Positions 1-8,891 are shown, numbered from the stretch's first letter. The stretch is DNA of 52,956 nucleotides from Clostridium sp. KNHs205 (GCF_000702945.1 NZ_JNLE01000003.1:4645001-4697956); one strand, 5' to 3'. Numbers and translations: made by a program. The notes: generated by a model not told the origin, from the sequence alone.

Positions 1-1
1 A

Positions 2-241
2 ATATTTGGAGTGTTATGGACTTTAATAGCAATAATTATTACGGTTTCTCATGGATATAATGCTTTTTCCGATAGAGGTATTCCATCCCATGAAATCTTT
101 ATCGATGATACCTCAGAAACCCACGCTAATAATATAACTCCTGAGTATAGATTAAATGAACTGCAAAATTTATTGAATAAGGGGCTTATTACTAATGATG
201 AATTTAATGAAAAACGCAAAAAAATTCTAAACGACCTCTAA
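2..241 (+). CDS. SHOCT-domain protein, C-terminal part (5' end outside window)
   Basis: The reading frame is open to the left edge, so the protein may start upstream; the first in-frame start here is GTG at 11. A short hydrophobic stretch near the beginning (LIAIIITVS) looks like the end of a membrane segment. The last 30 or so residues (YRLNELQNLLNKGLITNDEF and onward) match the SHOCT pattern, a short helical module often found at the C-terminus of small membrane or phage-derived proteins and thought to mediate oligomerisation. No specific function can be assigned. The gene converges on the mazF operon across a T-rich repeat. Confidence 0.6.
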   Translation: MFGVLWTLIAIIITVSHGYNAFSDRGIPSHEIFIDDTSETHANNITPEYRLNELQNLLNKGLITNDEFNEKRKKILNDL

Positions 242-349
242 ACTTATCTTAAGCCATCAAATAAAAAACAGATCAATCCTATAACTCCAATCCGAGTAAC
301 TTTGATTGGACTTATGGGACTGACCTATATAGATTGTTCCTGGTTTCTT

Positions 350-497
350 TATTTTTTCTCTTTTTTTGTTTCTTCTCTTTTTTTGTTTCTTCTCTTTTTT
401 TGTTTCTTCTCTTTTTTTGTTTTCTTCTCTTTTTTTGTTTTCTTCTCTTTTTTGCTTTTGTCTCTGCTTTTTTGCTTTCTTCTCTTTTCTTGTTTCT
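350..497. repeat. 17-18 bp pyrimidine/purine tandem repeat
   Basis: On the plus strand the unit is roughly CTTTTTTTGTTTCTTCT. The G residues fall at 368, 385, 402, 419, 437 and 454, a spacing of 17, 17, 17, 18 and 17; degenerate copies continue to about 497. The minus strand is almost pure purine and begins right after the mazF stop codon, so it would form the 3' end of the mazF transcript. Open frames through it on the plus strand are low-complexity Phe/Leu strings and are not treated as genes. Confidence 0.85.
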
Positions 498-859
498 TAT
501 TCCGGTTTCATGTATGTATCCAATGCAAAACTAATTAACAGCGCCCTATTTATTTTTTTTAGCACGTCTTGATCCAGATGACATACTTTTTCTTTTAACC
601 TCGATTTATCAATGGTCCTTACCTGTTCCAGTAAAATAACAGAATCTTTTATTATTCCATATTTATCTGCATCAATCTCCACATGTGTAGGGAGTTTGGC
701 TTTATTCATTTTAGAGGTTATGGCTGCACAGATAACAGTAGGACTATGCTTATTGCCTGTATCGTTTTGTATTATTAAGACTGGCCTAACACCGCCCTGC
801 TCCGACCCGATGACAGGCCTTAGATCTGCATAAAAAATATCTCCGCGTTTAATAATCAC
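497..859 (-). CDS. mazF: MazF/NdoA-type endoribonuclease toxin
   Basis: This is a 120-residue MazF/PemK family mRNA interferase of the Bacillus NdoA type, which cuts single-stranded mRNA at short specific sites. The start is taken as GTG at 859 because GGAG lies just upstream and the N-terminus then begins VIIKRGDIFYADL as in the family; a TTG at 904 would add 15 atypical residues. The catalytic Arg25 (in GSEQGGVRPVL) and Thr48 (in AAITSK) are present, as is the conserved KLPTHVEI. It is the last gene of the probable rex-acpS-nnr-alr operon, a common place for mazF in Firmicutes. No mazE-sized antitoxin gene lies in the 146 bp between alr and mazF. Confidence 0.9.
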   Translation of the reverse strand: MIIKRGDIFYADLRPVIGSEQGGVRPVLIIQNDTGNKHSPTVICAAITSKMNKAKLPTHVEIDADKYGIIKDSVILLEQVRTIDKSRLKEKVCHLDQDVLKKINRALLISFALDTYMKPE

Positions 860-1005
860 TTTTCTCACTCTCCATTTTATGGCTTTAGTCTTATTATTTC
901 CCAATTCTGACCGGTGTATTCCATAAAATATTCTCTTAACGTGATTATTTCTGTTAATTTTTGTTTTCTCTTTTTAAATCTATCTTACAATCTTATCTTT
1001 CTGTT

Positions 1006-2202
1006 TTATATTCCGATATTCCATAATTTATTATTACGATAATATATACGCGGGATTCGCTTGCCTACATTACAAATAAATTCATAATTGAAGGAATATG
1101 ACATGTCTGCCACTTCCTCAACAGATATAAACTCATCCCTATCTCTTCCGATAAGGGTTACGGCATCGCCTTGTTCTACCCCCGGAATACCTGTTACGTC
1201 CACCATGAACTGATCCATACACACTCTTCCTATAATTGGTGCAGACATACCATGAATCAGAACTCTCCCCTTTGAGGAAAGCTGCCTGGGGTAACCATCT
1301 CCGTATCCTACCGGAATCGTAGCAATCTTTGTTTTTTTAGAGGTTACATATGTACTTCCATAACTAACCCCTATTCCGGCTTCAACTTCCTTCACATAGC
1401 TTACATGAGATTTGATCTCCATTGCTGGCTTTAGTTCCAGCACATCTTTATTTACTTCTTTTGAGGGATAAAGCCCATAGGTTGAAATACCGCTTCGTAC
1501 CATATCCAACTGAGCCTCCGGCATATCGATAATACCGGCACTATTTGCTATGTGCCTTATGGGGATATTAATACCTTCTTGTTTTAGTTCTTCCACAAAG
1601 GTTAGAAATTTTCTTAACTGACTGTTGGCTGAGGTCTTATCCGTTTCATCCGCACAGGCAAAATGAGAAAAAATACCTTCTATTTCTATTCCCTTAAGCT
1701 CCGATATTTTCTTTATTTCATCAATACTAAGAGCATCATCGAAGAAACCGATTCTTGTCATTCCCGTATCTATCTTAATGTGAATCTTAGCTGTTTTTCC
1801 CTGGTTTAAAGCTTCTTCTGACAGATCCTTTGCTGTGCTGTATTGAAAAATTGTCTGCGTTATATCATGTTCTACCAGCTTTTTATATTGGCCTTTAGGG
1901 GTATAACCCAGTACCAGAAGAGGTTTTTTAATTCCTGCCTTCCTTAATTCAATTCCTTCTTCCAGAATTGCAATACCAAAACTGTCTACAGCCATCTCGG
2001 AAAGAGCTTTCGCTATAGGTACAGCACCATGGCCATACCCGTCAGCCTTTAAGATAACCATAAGTTTTGTCTCAGGACGTAATATTTTTCTTGTATTATT
2101 TATATTGCTGCAGATTGCATCCAGATCAATATTTGCTGATGCTCTGTAATATTTTGAATTAAATTCTTCAATTGATGTCAGGTCTATATTTCCTGCTGTC
2201 AT
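1006..2202 (-). CDS. alr: Alanine racemase
   Basis: The product is a PLP-dependent alanine racemase of 398 residues that makes D-alanine for peptidoglycan. The PLP lysine is Lys52 in the motif VILKADGYGHGA, at the start of the TIM-barrel domain. The second catalytic tyrosine is in GVSYGSTY, and the C-terminal beta domain holds the usual GRVCMDQFMVDVT segment. The start at 2202 is preferred because GGAGGAACCT sits directly before it; an in-frame ATG four codons upstream lies on the ribosome site itself. The gene overlaps the end of nnr by 35 bases, so translation is probably coupled. Confidence 0.95.
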   Translation of the reverse strand: MTAGNIDLTSIEEFNSKYYRASANIDLDAICSNINNTRKILRPETKLMVILKADGYGHGAVPIAKALSEMAVDSFGIAILEEGIELRKAGIKKPLLVLGYTPKGQYKKLVEHDITQTIFQYSTAKDLSEEALNQGKTAKIHIKIDTGMTRIGFFDDALSIDEIKKISELKGIEIEGIFSHFACADETDKTSANSQLRKFLTFVEELKQEGINIPIRHIANSAGIIDMPEAQLDMVRSGISTYGLYPSKEVNKDVLELKPAMEIKSHVSYVKEVEAGIGVSYGSTYVTSKKTKIATIPVGYGDGYPRQLSSKGRVLIHGMSAPIIGRVCMDQFMVDVTGIPGVEQGDAVTLIGRDRDEFISVEEVADMSYSFNYEFICNVGKRIPRIYYRNNKLWNIGI

Positions 2203-3862
2203 AGGTTCCTCCATTCATATCTGCAGTAAATTCCTTTAACTTTATTACCGCTGAAATGTGATTGATTATATCATCTGCCATTACAGAGTGCTGACCAGAT
2301 TCTTCGGCCGCAAGGTCACCGGCTAAACCATGCAGGTATACGCCAAGGGCTGCTGCTTTTGCCTCTGTCAAACCCTGGCCTAACAGTCCTGCTATAATCC
2401 CGGTTAGTACATCACCGGAACCGCCGGTAGCCATACCGTTATTTCCGGACAAATTAATATATCTGCTTTCCTTTTCCGCCACAATGGTTCTGGCATCTTT
2501 TATTGTATATACTATATTGTTATCTAAGGTACATAGATCGGCTGCCTTTAACAGGTTGTTCTGAAGCCATTTTACAGGAATATTAAGCAAATAGCTTAGT
2601 TCTTTTAAATGTGGCGTAAGTATGGTTCTGTCAGGCAGAAGATTCTTAAGAATTGTTATTCTATCAGCGGCCTGCTTTTCTTCCATTATTTCCGCTTTCA
2701 TTAATTCAGAATTTCCCGGTGAAAAATCCTGTTCTTTCACGAAATTTGTTGCTTTTTGGCCAAGCAGCCAGAGGGCATCACCGTCAATAACAACAGGTAC
2801 CTTTACCTCCTCAATTACTAGCTGCAATAACCTCTCTGCCTGTGTACTTCTTCCAATACCAGGTCCAATAACTACTGTATCCGCCCATTTAAGCTCTTCT
2901 TTTAGAGTATTCACATCCCTGGGTTTAAGTTCCCCATCAGAATAAGTATTTAAGAGAGCTTCCGGTAATATGGTCTGCAAAATTATCCTATTCTTCTCAT
3001 TGGTCAATATCTTGACTAAACCGGCTCCCATACGGTATGCTGCCTTGGCAGAAAAATAAGCTGCTCCTGACATATCTTCTGAACCGGCAATAACCAGAAT
3101 CTTTCCATAAGTTCCTTTATTTGAATAGGCTTTTCTATTGGGTATTAATTTTAAATCTTCCTTATTAAAAGTATAGTGATGAAAGGGTAGCTTAAGAAGT
3201 TCAGGTGCCGCAAAACCAATGTCCGCAACCGTTATTATCCCCGCATATTCACATCCGGGAAACAGTACAAGACCTAACTTAGGGTATCCGAAGGTTATTG
3301 TATAGTCTGACTTCACTGCTGTTCCTAAAGGAAATCCGGTATCGGCTGATATTCCTGAAGGAACATCAACAGCAAAAACCTTTCTTTTCTTTAATCTGTT
3401 TAATTTATCTATTATATTCTTATATTCACCCTGGATATCTTTATTTAATCCTATGCCAAAGATGGCGTCTATAAGAATCGTGTTTTCATCAATAGTATAT
3501 TCCGGGGTATCAATATTGCTAACTATTTCAACGCCGAAATTGGCAGCAATTTCTAATTGCTGCAAAAACAAGGCGGATGCCTTATTCCTGTCACCCACCA
3601 CATATATTGTTGCTTTATACCCTTTACAGGTTAGAATCCTGGCAGCTGCAATTCCATCAGCTCCATTATTCCCTGTACCGCATATAGCAAGTATTTTCAG
3701 TTTATTATCTTTGTCACAGCTTGAATTTTGGATATATTCTTCAATAACTTCTGCTACCGTTAAGGCAGCACGCTCCATTAAAACAATAGCAGGTATTCCC
3801 ATTTCTTCAATGGTCTTCCTGTCAATTTCCTGCATTTCATTACGCTTGACCAGATATTTCAT
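2168..3862 (-). CDS. nnr: Bifunctional NAD(P)H-hydrate epimerase / ADP-dependent dehydratase
   Basis: At 564 residues this is a fusion of the YjeF_N epimerase domain (about residues 1-215, nucleotide loop CGTGNNGADG at 61-70) and a ribokinase-like C-terminal dehydratase domain (about 235-550, with GSGDVLTGIIAG near the end). Together they repair hydrated NADH and NADPH. The dehydratase domain carries a lysine/glutamate-rich insertion near residues 370-400 that looks longer than usual. The start ATG opens the usual MKYLVKRNEMQEIDR sequence. The gene sits between acpS and alr, a common order in clostridia. Confidence 0.93.
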   Translation of the reverse strand: MKYLVKRNEMQEIDRKTIEEMGIPAIVLMERAALTVAEVIEEYIQNSSCDKDNKLKILAICGTGNNGADGIAAARILTCKGYKATIYVVGDRNKASALFLQQLEIAANFGVEIVSNIDTPEYTIDENTILIDAIFGIGLNKDIQGEYKNIIDKLNRLKKRKVFAVDVPSGISADTGFPLGTAVKSDYTITFGYPKLGLVLFPGCEYAGIITVADIGFAAPELLKLPFHHYTFNKEDLKLIPNRKAYSNKGTYGKILVIAGSEDMSGAAYFSAKAAYRMGAGLVKILTNEKNRIILQTILPEALLNTYSDGELKPRDVNTLKEELKWADTVVIGPGIGRSTQAERLLQLVIEEVKVPVVIDGDALWLLGQKATNFVKEQDFSPGNSELMKAEIMEEKQAADRITILKNLLPDRTILTPHLKELSYLLNIPVKWLQNNLLKAADLCTLDNNIVYTIKDARTIVAEKESRYINLSGNNGMATGGSGDVLTGIIAGLLGQGLTEAKAAALGVYLHGLAGDLAAEESGQHSVMADDIINHISAVIKLKEFTADMNGGTYDSRKYRPDIN

Positions 3863-3919
3863 ATAAACCTCTTTTATATACTTGACTTTCTGAATACCTA
3901 TCTACGTATTTTCTTAATT

Positions 3920-4288
3920 CTAAGAATTAATGCTTTCTCCAACAGCAAAAGCACTGGCAAATTCCTTTGTATTTGTAATAGTTACCAGTATCCTTTGACA
4001 ATGGATTTTATTGGCAGCCTCTTTGGCCCCTTTAAATAAATTCACATAAGGTTTTCCGTATTCATCCCGCAATACTTCTATATCTGAAGGATGAATCCCT
4101 CGAAAACCCAGACCCAGCATTTTAACAACTGCTTCTTTCACAGCAAAATTTCCGGCAAGCTTTCTTCTGTCTTTCTGAGCAAGCTCTAATTCTTTCGGAG
4201 TAAAGACTCTCCTGCAGAAATGTTCCCGCTCACAGGCTTTCATGACTCTTTCGATTTCAATTAAATCCGTACCGATGCCAACAATCAT
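3920..4288 (-). CDS. acpS: Holo-[acyl-carrier-protein] synthase
   Basis: This is AcpS at 122 residues, the family's usual length. It transfers 4'-phosphopantetheine from CoA to the serine of acyl carrier protein, activating fatty-acid synthesis. The signature MIVGIGTDLIEIERV is at the N-terminus with the metal-binding Asp8, and the second signature NFAVKEAVVKMLGLG provides Glu52. The start lies one base beyond the stop of the upstream coiled-coil gene, so the two are likely co-translated. Confidence 0.95.
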   Translation of the reverse strand: MIVGIGTDLIEIERVMKACEREHFCRRVFTPKELELAQKDRRKLAGNFAVKEAVVKMLGLGFRGIHPSDIEVLRDEYGKPYVNLFKGAKEAANKIHCQRILVTITNTKEFASAFAVGESINS

Positions 4289-4289
4289 G

Positions 4290-4901
4290 CTATTGATTCC
4301 TTTTTATCTCTTCGTCCAGTTCCTGCAATAGTTCCGGTCCCAGCAGATCATGCATGTAATTATAGATATCTGCATTTTTCATTTCCATATCCTGTTTCTC
4401 CAGGATTTTTATTTTCAGCTGCTCTCTGATGTTTTGAATCCACTTATTGATCTCATTGATTTTCTCTGTGTTCTCACTAAGCCGTTTATAGCAGACTTGC
4501 GAACTTTCTATAATTAAGGCTTCGTTAGCTGCCTTAATTTGATAAGGCAGATCAACAAGTTCATTCTCTGAGTCTTTTACTTTGTCGCCAATCTCCCTTA
4601 TTAGTCTCTGGTTCTGATCAAGTTTCTTTTCCTTGGCTTTCCCTAACTTAGTGTCATTTACATCCATGTGGGTAATAATCTCACCCATCAGCTGATTTTT
4701 TATCTTTTTATAATCCTTTAAGTCATTAGTAAGTTTGCCTTGCTGTTTCATCAGCTCATCCAGCTTATTTTCCATTGCTCTGATGTGGGCAGGTTTATCA
4801 TAATCCGGAAACAGCTGATGCCAGCGTTCATCCAATACAACTATGGGTATTTTCTTACCCTTAAAGATTTTTTCAAAGTTAATTTCTTCTTTTTTTCTCA
4901 T
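4290..4901 (-). CDS. Coiled-coil protein of unknown function
   Basis: The 203-residue product is soluble, highly charged and mostly helical. The N-terminal 40 residues (KIPIVVLDERWHQLFPDYDK) look like a small globular segment. Residues 45-170 have the Lys/Glu/Leu spacing of a long coiled coil, and the C-terminus ends in LLGPELLQELDEEIKR. It has no signal peptide or membrane segment. Placement between rex and acpS, with 1-base spacing to acpS, makes it part of that operon. I do not recognise a characterised family. Confidence 0.8.
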   Translation of the reverse strand: MRKKEEINFEKIFKGKKIPIVVLDERWHQLFPDYDKPAHIRAMENKLDELMKQQGKLTNDLKDYKKIKNQLMGEIITHMDVNDTKLGKAKEKKLDQNQRLIREIGDKVKDSENELVDLPYQIKAANEALIIESSQVCYKRLSENTEKINEINKWIQNIREQLKIKILEKQDMEMKNADIYNYMHDLLGPELLQELDEEIKRNQ

Positions 4902-4950
4902 GTATACTTATACCCCATTTCTGGTGCAAGCTTTCGCTTTTGTGTCCGTT

Positions 4951-5625
4951 TTAATTATTATCGGATGAAATGTCTTCTTCCGTAATACCTTGGGACTCTT
5001 CCAAATCTTTTAGGGTATAGGATAATCTCATAAGACTTTCTGCCAGATGTACATTCTCTACTATGACATCTGAGGGGAGATTTAAGTCTACCGGTGCAAA
5101 ATTCCAAATAGCTTTAATACCTAAGGCAACTATTTCTTTTGCTGTCTGTGGTGCCTTTATCTTTGGTATGGTCAGTGCGGCTATATGAACCTTATTATCT
5201 TTCACAAACTCTTCCAGTTCATCCATCATCTGTATCTGAGTTCCCCTGATTGATATTCCTTCCAATCTTGGGTTAACATCAAAGATACCTTTAATCATAA
5301 AACCTCTTCTCTCAAAATCACCGTAGTTTGCCAAAGCCTGTCCTAAATTACCCGCTCCTATAATAATTACATTGTACTTTCTGTCAAGTCCTAATATTTT
5401 TCCGATCTCAGTATACAAATATTCAACATTATATCCGTACCCCTGCTGCCCGAACCCGCCAAAATTGTTCAAATCCTGCCTTATCTGGGAGGCAGTAACC
5501 TTCATCCTCTCACTTAATTCCTTAGATGAAATACGTACCACGTCATTTTCCAGCAGTTCTCCCAAGTAACGGTAATATCTGGGTAAGCGCTGTATTACTG
5601 CTAATGAAATTTCTTTCCCTTGCAC
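4951..5625 (-). CDS. rex: Redox-sensing transcriptional repressor Rex
   Basis: Rex senses the NADH/NAD+ ratio and represses fermentation and redox genes when NADH is low. Residues 1-75 form the winged helix (RLPRYYRYLGELL; TASQIRQDLNNFGGFGQQGYGY), and the Rossmann domain follows with GAGNLGQAL at 90-97. The GTG at 5625 is chosen as start because AAAGGAGG precedes it at good spacing; the frame is open for 15 more codons to an ATG at 5670 with no ribosome site. Length then is 224 residues, typical for Rex. It heads the operon, 240 bases after a strong promoter. Confidence 0.94.
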   Translation of the reverse strand: MQGKEISLAVIQRLPRYYRYLGELLENDVVRISSKELSERMKVTASQIRQDLNNFGGFGQQGYGYNVEYLYTEIGKILGLDRKYNVIIIGAGNLGQALANYGDFERRGFMIKGIFDVNPRLEGISIRGTQIQMMDELEEFVKDNKVHIAALTIPKIKAPQTAKEIVALGIKAIWNFAPVDLNLPSDVIVENVHLAESLMRLSYTLKDLEESQGITEEDISSDNN

Positions 5626-5773
5626 TTCTGACCCTCCTTTATTTTTTATAACTGAAAGCAGGTAATTCAATATAGCAAATTAAAACTAGTATATGCATAT
5701 ATTCATTAACCTGCTTTTGACTTTTCTTATGTTTAAAGGAATGTATTAAGTAAAGTATCATCTGCTCTTCCTG

Positions 5774-5804
5774 TGTTAAAATACAGTATTTATGTATTTT
5801 AACA
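5774..5804. promoter_or_regulatory. Perfect 12-bp inverted repeat in the rex 5' leader
   Basis: TGTTAAAATACA and its exact complement TGTATTTTAACA flank a 7-base loop, some 60-90 bases downstream of the predicted rex transcription start. There is no U-run after it, so it is not an obvious terminator. The outer ends carry TGTTAA/TTAACA half-sites like those of Rex operators, but their spacing is about 19 bases rather than the 4 of the known consensus, so Rex binding is only a possibility. Confidence 0.6.
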
Positions 5805-5868
5805 TAATGGATTTTACAAATACTTAATATAACTTAAATAACTCCTGAATATAGCTTTCTACTAAGAT

Positions 5869-5897
5869 ATTATATGTGAATGATATTTATTTGTCAA
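5869..5897 (-). promoter_or_regulatory. Sigma-A promoter of rex operon
   Basis: On the minus strand there is a consensus TTGACA at 5897-5892, a 17-base spacer and a consensus TATAAT at 5874-5869. Transcription should start near 5862. This leaves a leader of about 235 bases before the rex GTG, which holds the inverted repeat at 5774-5804. The whole 5626-5936 interval is otherwise without genes. Confidence 0.8.
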
Positions 5898-5936
5898 ATG
5901 CTGATTCCTTTGTGGGTTTTCTTATATTCCCTCAAT

Positions 5937-6518
5937 TTATCTGCCGGCTCTTATATTTAGAACCGTTCTGTGCTCCAGTGTTATTTTCTCAAAATATCGT
6001 TCTCCGCCTTTTCCGATTGGTGCCTGCGCCACCAAACCAACTTTGATAGTCTGACTAACCGGTAGAATAAAATAACGCATCATATCAAATTTTATACCAT
6101 CCAAAGAATAATGAAAGGCGAAAGTATCTCCTACCCTGGCTGCCTGAAGCCACACCTCATTCCCTTGTATATTACAGCCGTTCGCATCATCAGACAGTGG
6201 ATTCGTTACAACACTGACAACTGCATTGGTGTCAAAATCCGTCTTCTCAAAGCAGGCCTTAGCCCAGATGCTTTCATTCTCCATTAACATAATTGTTGCT
6301 GCATCAAAGGTATCCTGAAAAGCATGGGATACCTTAGCTCTAAACACAAAATCACCAAAAATCTCTGTATAATAAAAAGGAGCATTATCGCGCACAAATA
6401 CTCCCGTACCACGGAAGAAATCACTCTGCCCGGGTGCTTTTATCATAATTCCTTCTTTTGTATACCGAATACTGCTTTCATTTAACCATTTAAAATCCTT
6501 AAAAAATGTCTTGCTCAT
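5937..6518 (-). CDS. DUF1349 (concanavalin/laminin-G-like) protein
   Basis: The 193-residue protein matches the DUF1349 fold, a beta-sandwich related to concanavalin-like lectins: it starts KTFFKDFKWLNE, contains the family pattern FVFRAKVSHAFQDTFDAATI and DTFAFHYSLDGIKFDMMRYF, and ends VGLVAQAPIGKGGERYFEKI. Members are usually cytoplasmic and are seen near sugar-metabolism genes, but their activity is not well defined. The ribosome site AAAGGGG precedes the ATG. It is likely a single-gene unit, upstream of and in the same direction as rex. Confidence 0.85.
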   Translation of the reverse strand: MSKTFFKDFKWLNESSIRYTKEGIMIKAPGQSDFFRGTGVFVRDNAPFYYTEIFGDFVFRAKVSHAFQDTFDAATIMLMENESIWAKACFEKTDFDTNAVVSVVTNPLSDDANGCNIQGNEVWLQAARVGDTFAFHYSLDGIKFDMMRYFILPVSQTIKVGLVAQAPIGKGGERYFEKITLEHRTVLNIRAGR

Positions 6519-6543
6519 ATGTAAACCCCTTTCATATTTGGCT

Positions 6544-6572
6544 TATAATAGTACCTGCGCTGTATATGACAA
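6544..6572 (-). promoter_or_regulatory. Putative promoter of DUF1349 gene
   Basis: TTGTCA (6572-6567) and ATTATA (6549-6544) are separated by 17 bases on the minus strand, 26 bases upstream of the DUF1349 start. The interval 6519-6865 holds this promoter and the divergent one for the ABC-F gene; I see no gene in it. Confidence 0.5.
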
Positions 6573-6801
6573 CCTTCCCGCAGTCTGAAACAGTCACTTT
6601 TTTTCCATAATAGCATTGATATGGGCACTATTTCAAGTTTTTTATCTTACTTATTACCTTAAGCAGTATATTTTCATAAAATGCTTTGATTATCAATTGA
6701 GTTTCCTATTGAGATATCACATTGAGACCTCGCGGCAATTGCATTGTCCTTCTTTAAGGCAATGGTCTAAGGTTTTGCCATATATGGGACATGTCAATTA
6801 C

Positions 6802-6830
6802 TTGACTTTTTACAGGCATTCCTTTATCAT
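6802..6830 (+). promoter_or_regulatory. Putative promoter of ABC-F gene
   Basis: TTGACT (6802-6807) and TATCAT (6825-6830) are separated by 17 bases. The predicted transcription start near 6837 leaves a leader of about 30 bases with a GAAAGG ribosome site before the ATG at 6866. Confidence 0.55.
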
Positions 6831-6865
6831 TCTAAATAGAAATCCAAAGAGAAAGGTAATTTGAA

Positions 6866-8785
6866 ATGATTTTAGCATGCAGAAATATTTCTAAAAGCTT
6901 TGGAACAGACCAGATTCTTAACAATGTTTCTTTCCATGTAAACGAAAGGGAAAAAGCCGCTGTTATCGGTATTAACGGTGCGGGAAAATCTACTCTCTTT
7001 AAGATTATTATGGGAGAACTGGCACCGGACGACGGAGAGATTATATTTGCAAAGGGCTGCAGTGTAGGTTATCTTGCACAGCATCAGGGACTCTCCTCTG
7101 AAAATTCCATTTATGATGAAATATTGACCGTTAAACAGGATGTTATTGATATAGAAACCAGGGTTCGCCAGCTGGAAGAATCCATGAAGGGAGCTTCCGG
7201 CACCGAACTGGAGCAGATGCTCTCTGCCTATACAAGATTAAATCATGAATTTGAACTGAAGAATGGCTATGCTTATAAAAGTGAGGTTATTGGTATCTTA
7301 AAAGGGTTAGGTTTTGCTGAAGAAGACTTCTCAAAACCCGTTACTACATTATCAGGTGGCCAGAAGACACGTGTTGCCTTGGGTAAACTGCTCTTAAGCA
7401 AACCTGAGTTAATTCTTCTGGATGAGCCTACCAATCATCTTGATATGGAATCCATTGCCTGGCTTGAAAACTTTCTGGTTAATTATCAGGGTTCTGTTGT
7501 TGTAATAGCCCATGATCGTTATTTTCTTGATAAAGTTGTAACAAAGGTCGTCGAGTTGGAACAGGGCAAAGCAGTTTCTTATGATGGTAACTACACAGCT
7601 TATGCCGATAAAAAAGCTATGCTGCGGGATGCCATGTTAAAGCATTATCTCAATCAGCAAAGGGAAATAAGGCATCAGGAAGAAGTAATTGCCAAGCTTC
7701 GTTCCTTTAACCGTGAGAAATCTATTCGCAGGGCTGAAAGCCGTGAAAAGATGTTAGATAAAGTGGAGCGCCTGGATAAACCGGTTACCTATGAGCCCCA
7801 GATGCATATTAACCTGGAGCCTTCTGTAATCAGTGGAAATGATGTGCTGCGAGTTGAAGAACTTGCAAAATCCTTTGGCAATTTAAAGTTATTTGATAAT
7901 CTGAACTTTGAGATAAAAAGAAGTGAAAAGGTATCTATTATTGGAAATAACGGAACCGGTAAGACCACTTTACTGAAAATTATTAATGAGATCATTCCTG
8001 CTGACTCCGGAAAAGTAACCTTAGGCTCCAAGGTAAAAATCGGATATTACGATCAGGAACATCAGGTGCTTGATTCTGACAAGACTCTTTTTGACGAATT
8101 AGGTGATGCTTATCCTAATATGGATAATACTGCCATCCGTAATATTCTGGCTGCTTTTCTCTTTACCGGAGATGATGTGTTCAAGCGAATTAAAGATATC
8201 AGCGGTGGTGAAAAAGGACGTGTTTCCCTTGCAAAGCTTATGCTCTCAGAAGCTAACCTTTTGATTCTGGATGAGCCTACCAACCACTTGGATATCACCT
8301 CCAAGGAAATCCTTGAAAATGCAATTAATAATTATTCAGGAACCGTCTTATATGTATCACATGACCGTTATTTCATCAATAAGACTGCTACCAGAATTAT
8401 GGATTTAACCGGTAATAGGCTGGTTAATTATATTGGTAATTACGATTATTACCTGGAAAAGAAAGATGAACTAACACCTGGTACTATTGCTAACAATACG
8501 TTTTTTTCCCAAAAAGACAAGGATTCTGAAGAGTCTGACACGAAACAGGATTGGAAACAGCAGAAAGAAGAACAGGCTAAGATACGTAAACGTCAGAATG
8601 ATTTAAAGAGAACAGAAGAAGAAATACAAAAGCTAGAGCTTCGGAACGAAGAAATTGATGAACTATTGACCAATGAGGACATCTATACCAATTCCAGCGA
8701 ACTTATAAAGCTTACTACAGAGAAAAAGACCCTGGAAGCCAGATTGGAGGAACTCATGGTACTCTGGGAAGAACTGGCTGAGTAG
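6866..8785 (+). CDS. ABC-F family ATPase
   Basis: The 639-residue protein has two ABC ATPase domains and no membrane segments, which defines the ABC-F class that acts on ribosomes (translation factors or antibiotic-resistance proteins). Domain 1 has the Walker A loop GINGAGKS at 35-42, signature LSGGQKTR near 161 and Walker B LILLDEPTNHLD near 181. The P-site linker lies between about 235 and 325. Domain 2 has GNNGTGKT near 359, ISGGEKGR near 444 and a second LLILDEPTNHLD near 464. A charged coiled-coil tail covers 540-639. Length and tail resemble the YdiF group of Bacillus. Whether it confers drug resistance cannot be told from the sequence. Confidence 0.92.
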   Translation: MILACRNISKSFGTDQILNNVSFHVNEREKAAVIGINGAGKSTLFKIIMGELAPDDGEIIFAKGCSVGYLAQHQGLSSENSIYDEILTVKQDVIDIETRVRQLEESMKGASGTELEQMLSAYTRLNHEFELKNGYAYKSEVIGILKGLGFAEEDFSKPVTTLSGGQKTRVALGKLLLSKPELILLDEPTNHLDMESIAWLENFLVNYQGSVVVIAHDRYFLDKVVTKVVELEQGKAVSYDGNYTAYADKKAMLRDAMLKHYLNQQREIRHQEEVIAKLRSFNREKSIRRAESREKMLDKVERLDKPVTYEPQMHINLEPSVISGNDVLRVEELAKSFGNLKLFDNLNFEIKRSEKVSIIGNNGTGKTTLLKIINEIIPADSGKVTLGSKVKIGYYDQEHQVLDSDKTLFDELGDAYPNMDNTAIRNILAAFLFTGDDVFKRIKDISGGEKGRVSLAKLMLSEANLLILDEPTNHLDITSKEILENAINNYSGTVLYVSHDRYFINKTATRIMDLTGNRLVNYIGNYDYYLEKKDELTPGTIANNTFFSQKDKDSEESDTKQDWKQQKEEQAKIRKRQNDLKRTEEEIQKLELRNEEIDELLTNEDIYTNSSELIKLTTEKKTLEARLEELMVLWEELAE

Positions 8786-8891
8786 AATTAGTGCCCTATA
8801 ATGTTTTATTGTGAATATTGTTATGTATAAATAACATCACCCCTGTAAAAGAGATTGTCATATCATAGAAATCTTGATAATCTATTATAAC

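Noticed and set aside
302..572. Three overlapping plus-strand frames rich in Phe, Leu and Ser
   Set aside because: They come from the T-rich tandem repeat, have no ribosome site and exist in all three frames.
877..924. A 15-codon ATG frame upstream of mazF as antitoxin
   Set aside because: Too short for MazE, with only a weak ribosome site; no resemblance to known antitoxins.
5774..5804. Inverted repeat as an intrinsic terminator of the DUF1349 gene
   Set aside because: It lies downstream of the rex promoter and has no T-run on the minus strand.
6616..6864. An 82-codon frame before the ABC-F gene
   Set aside because: It lacks a ribosome site, covers both promoters, and its sequence does not look like a protein family.
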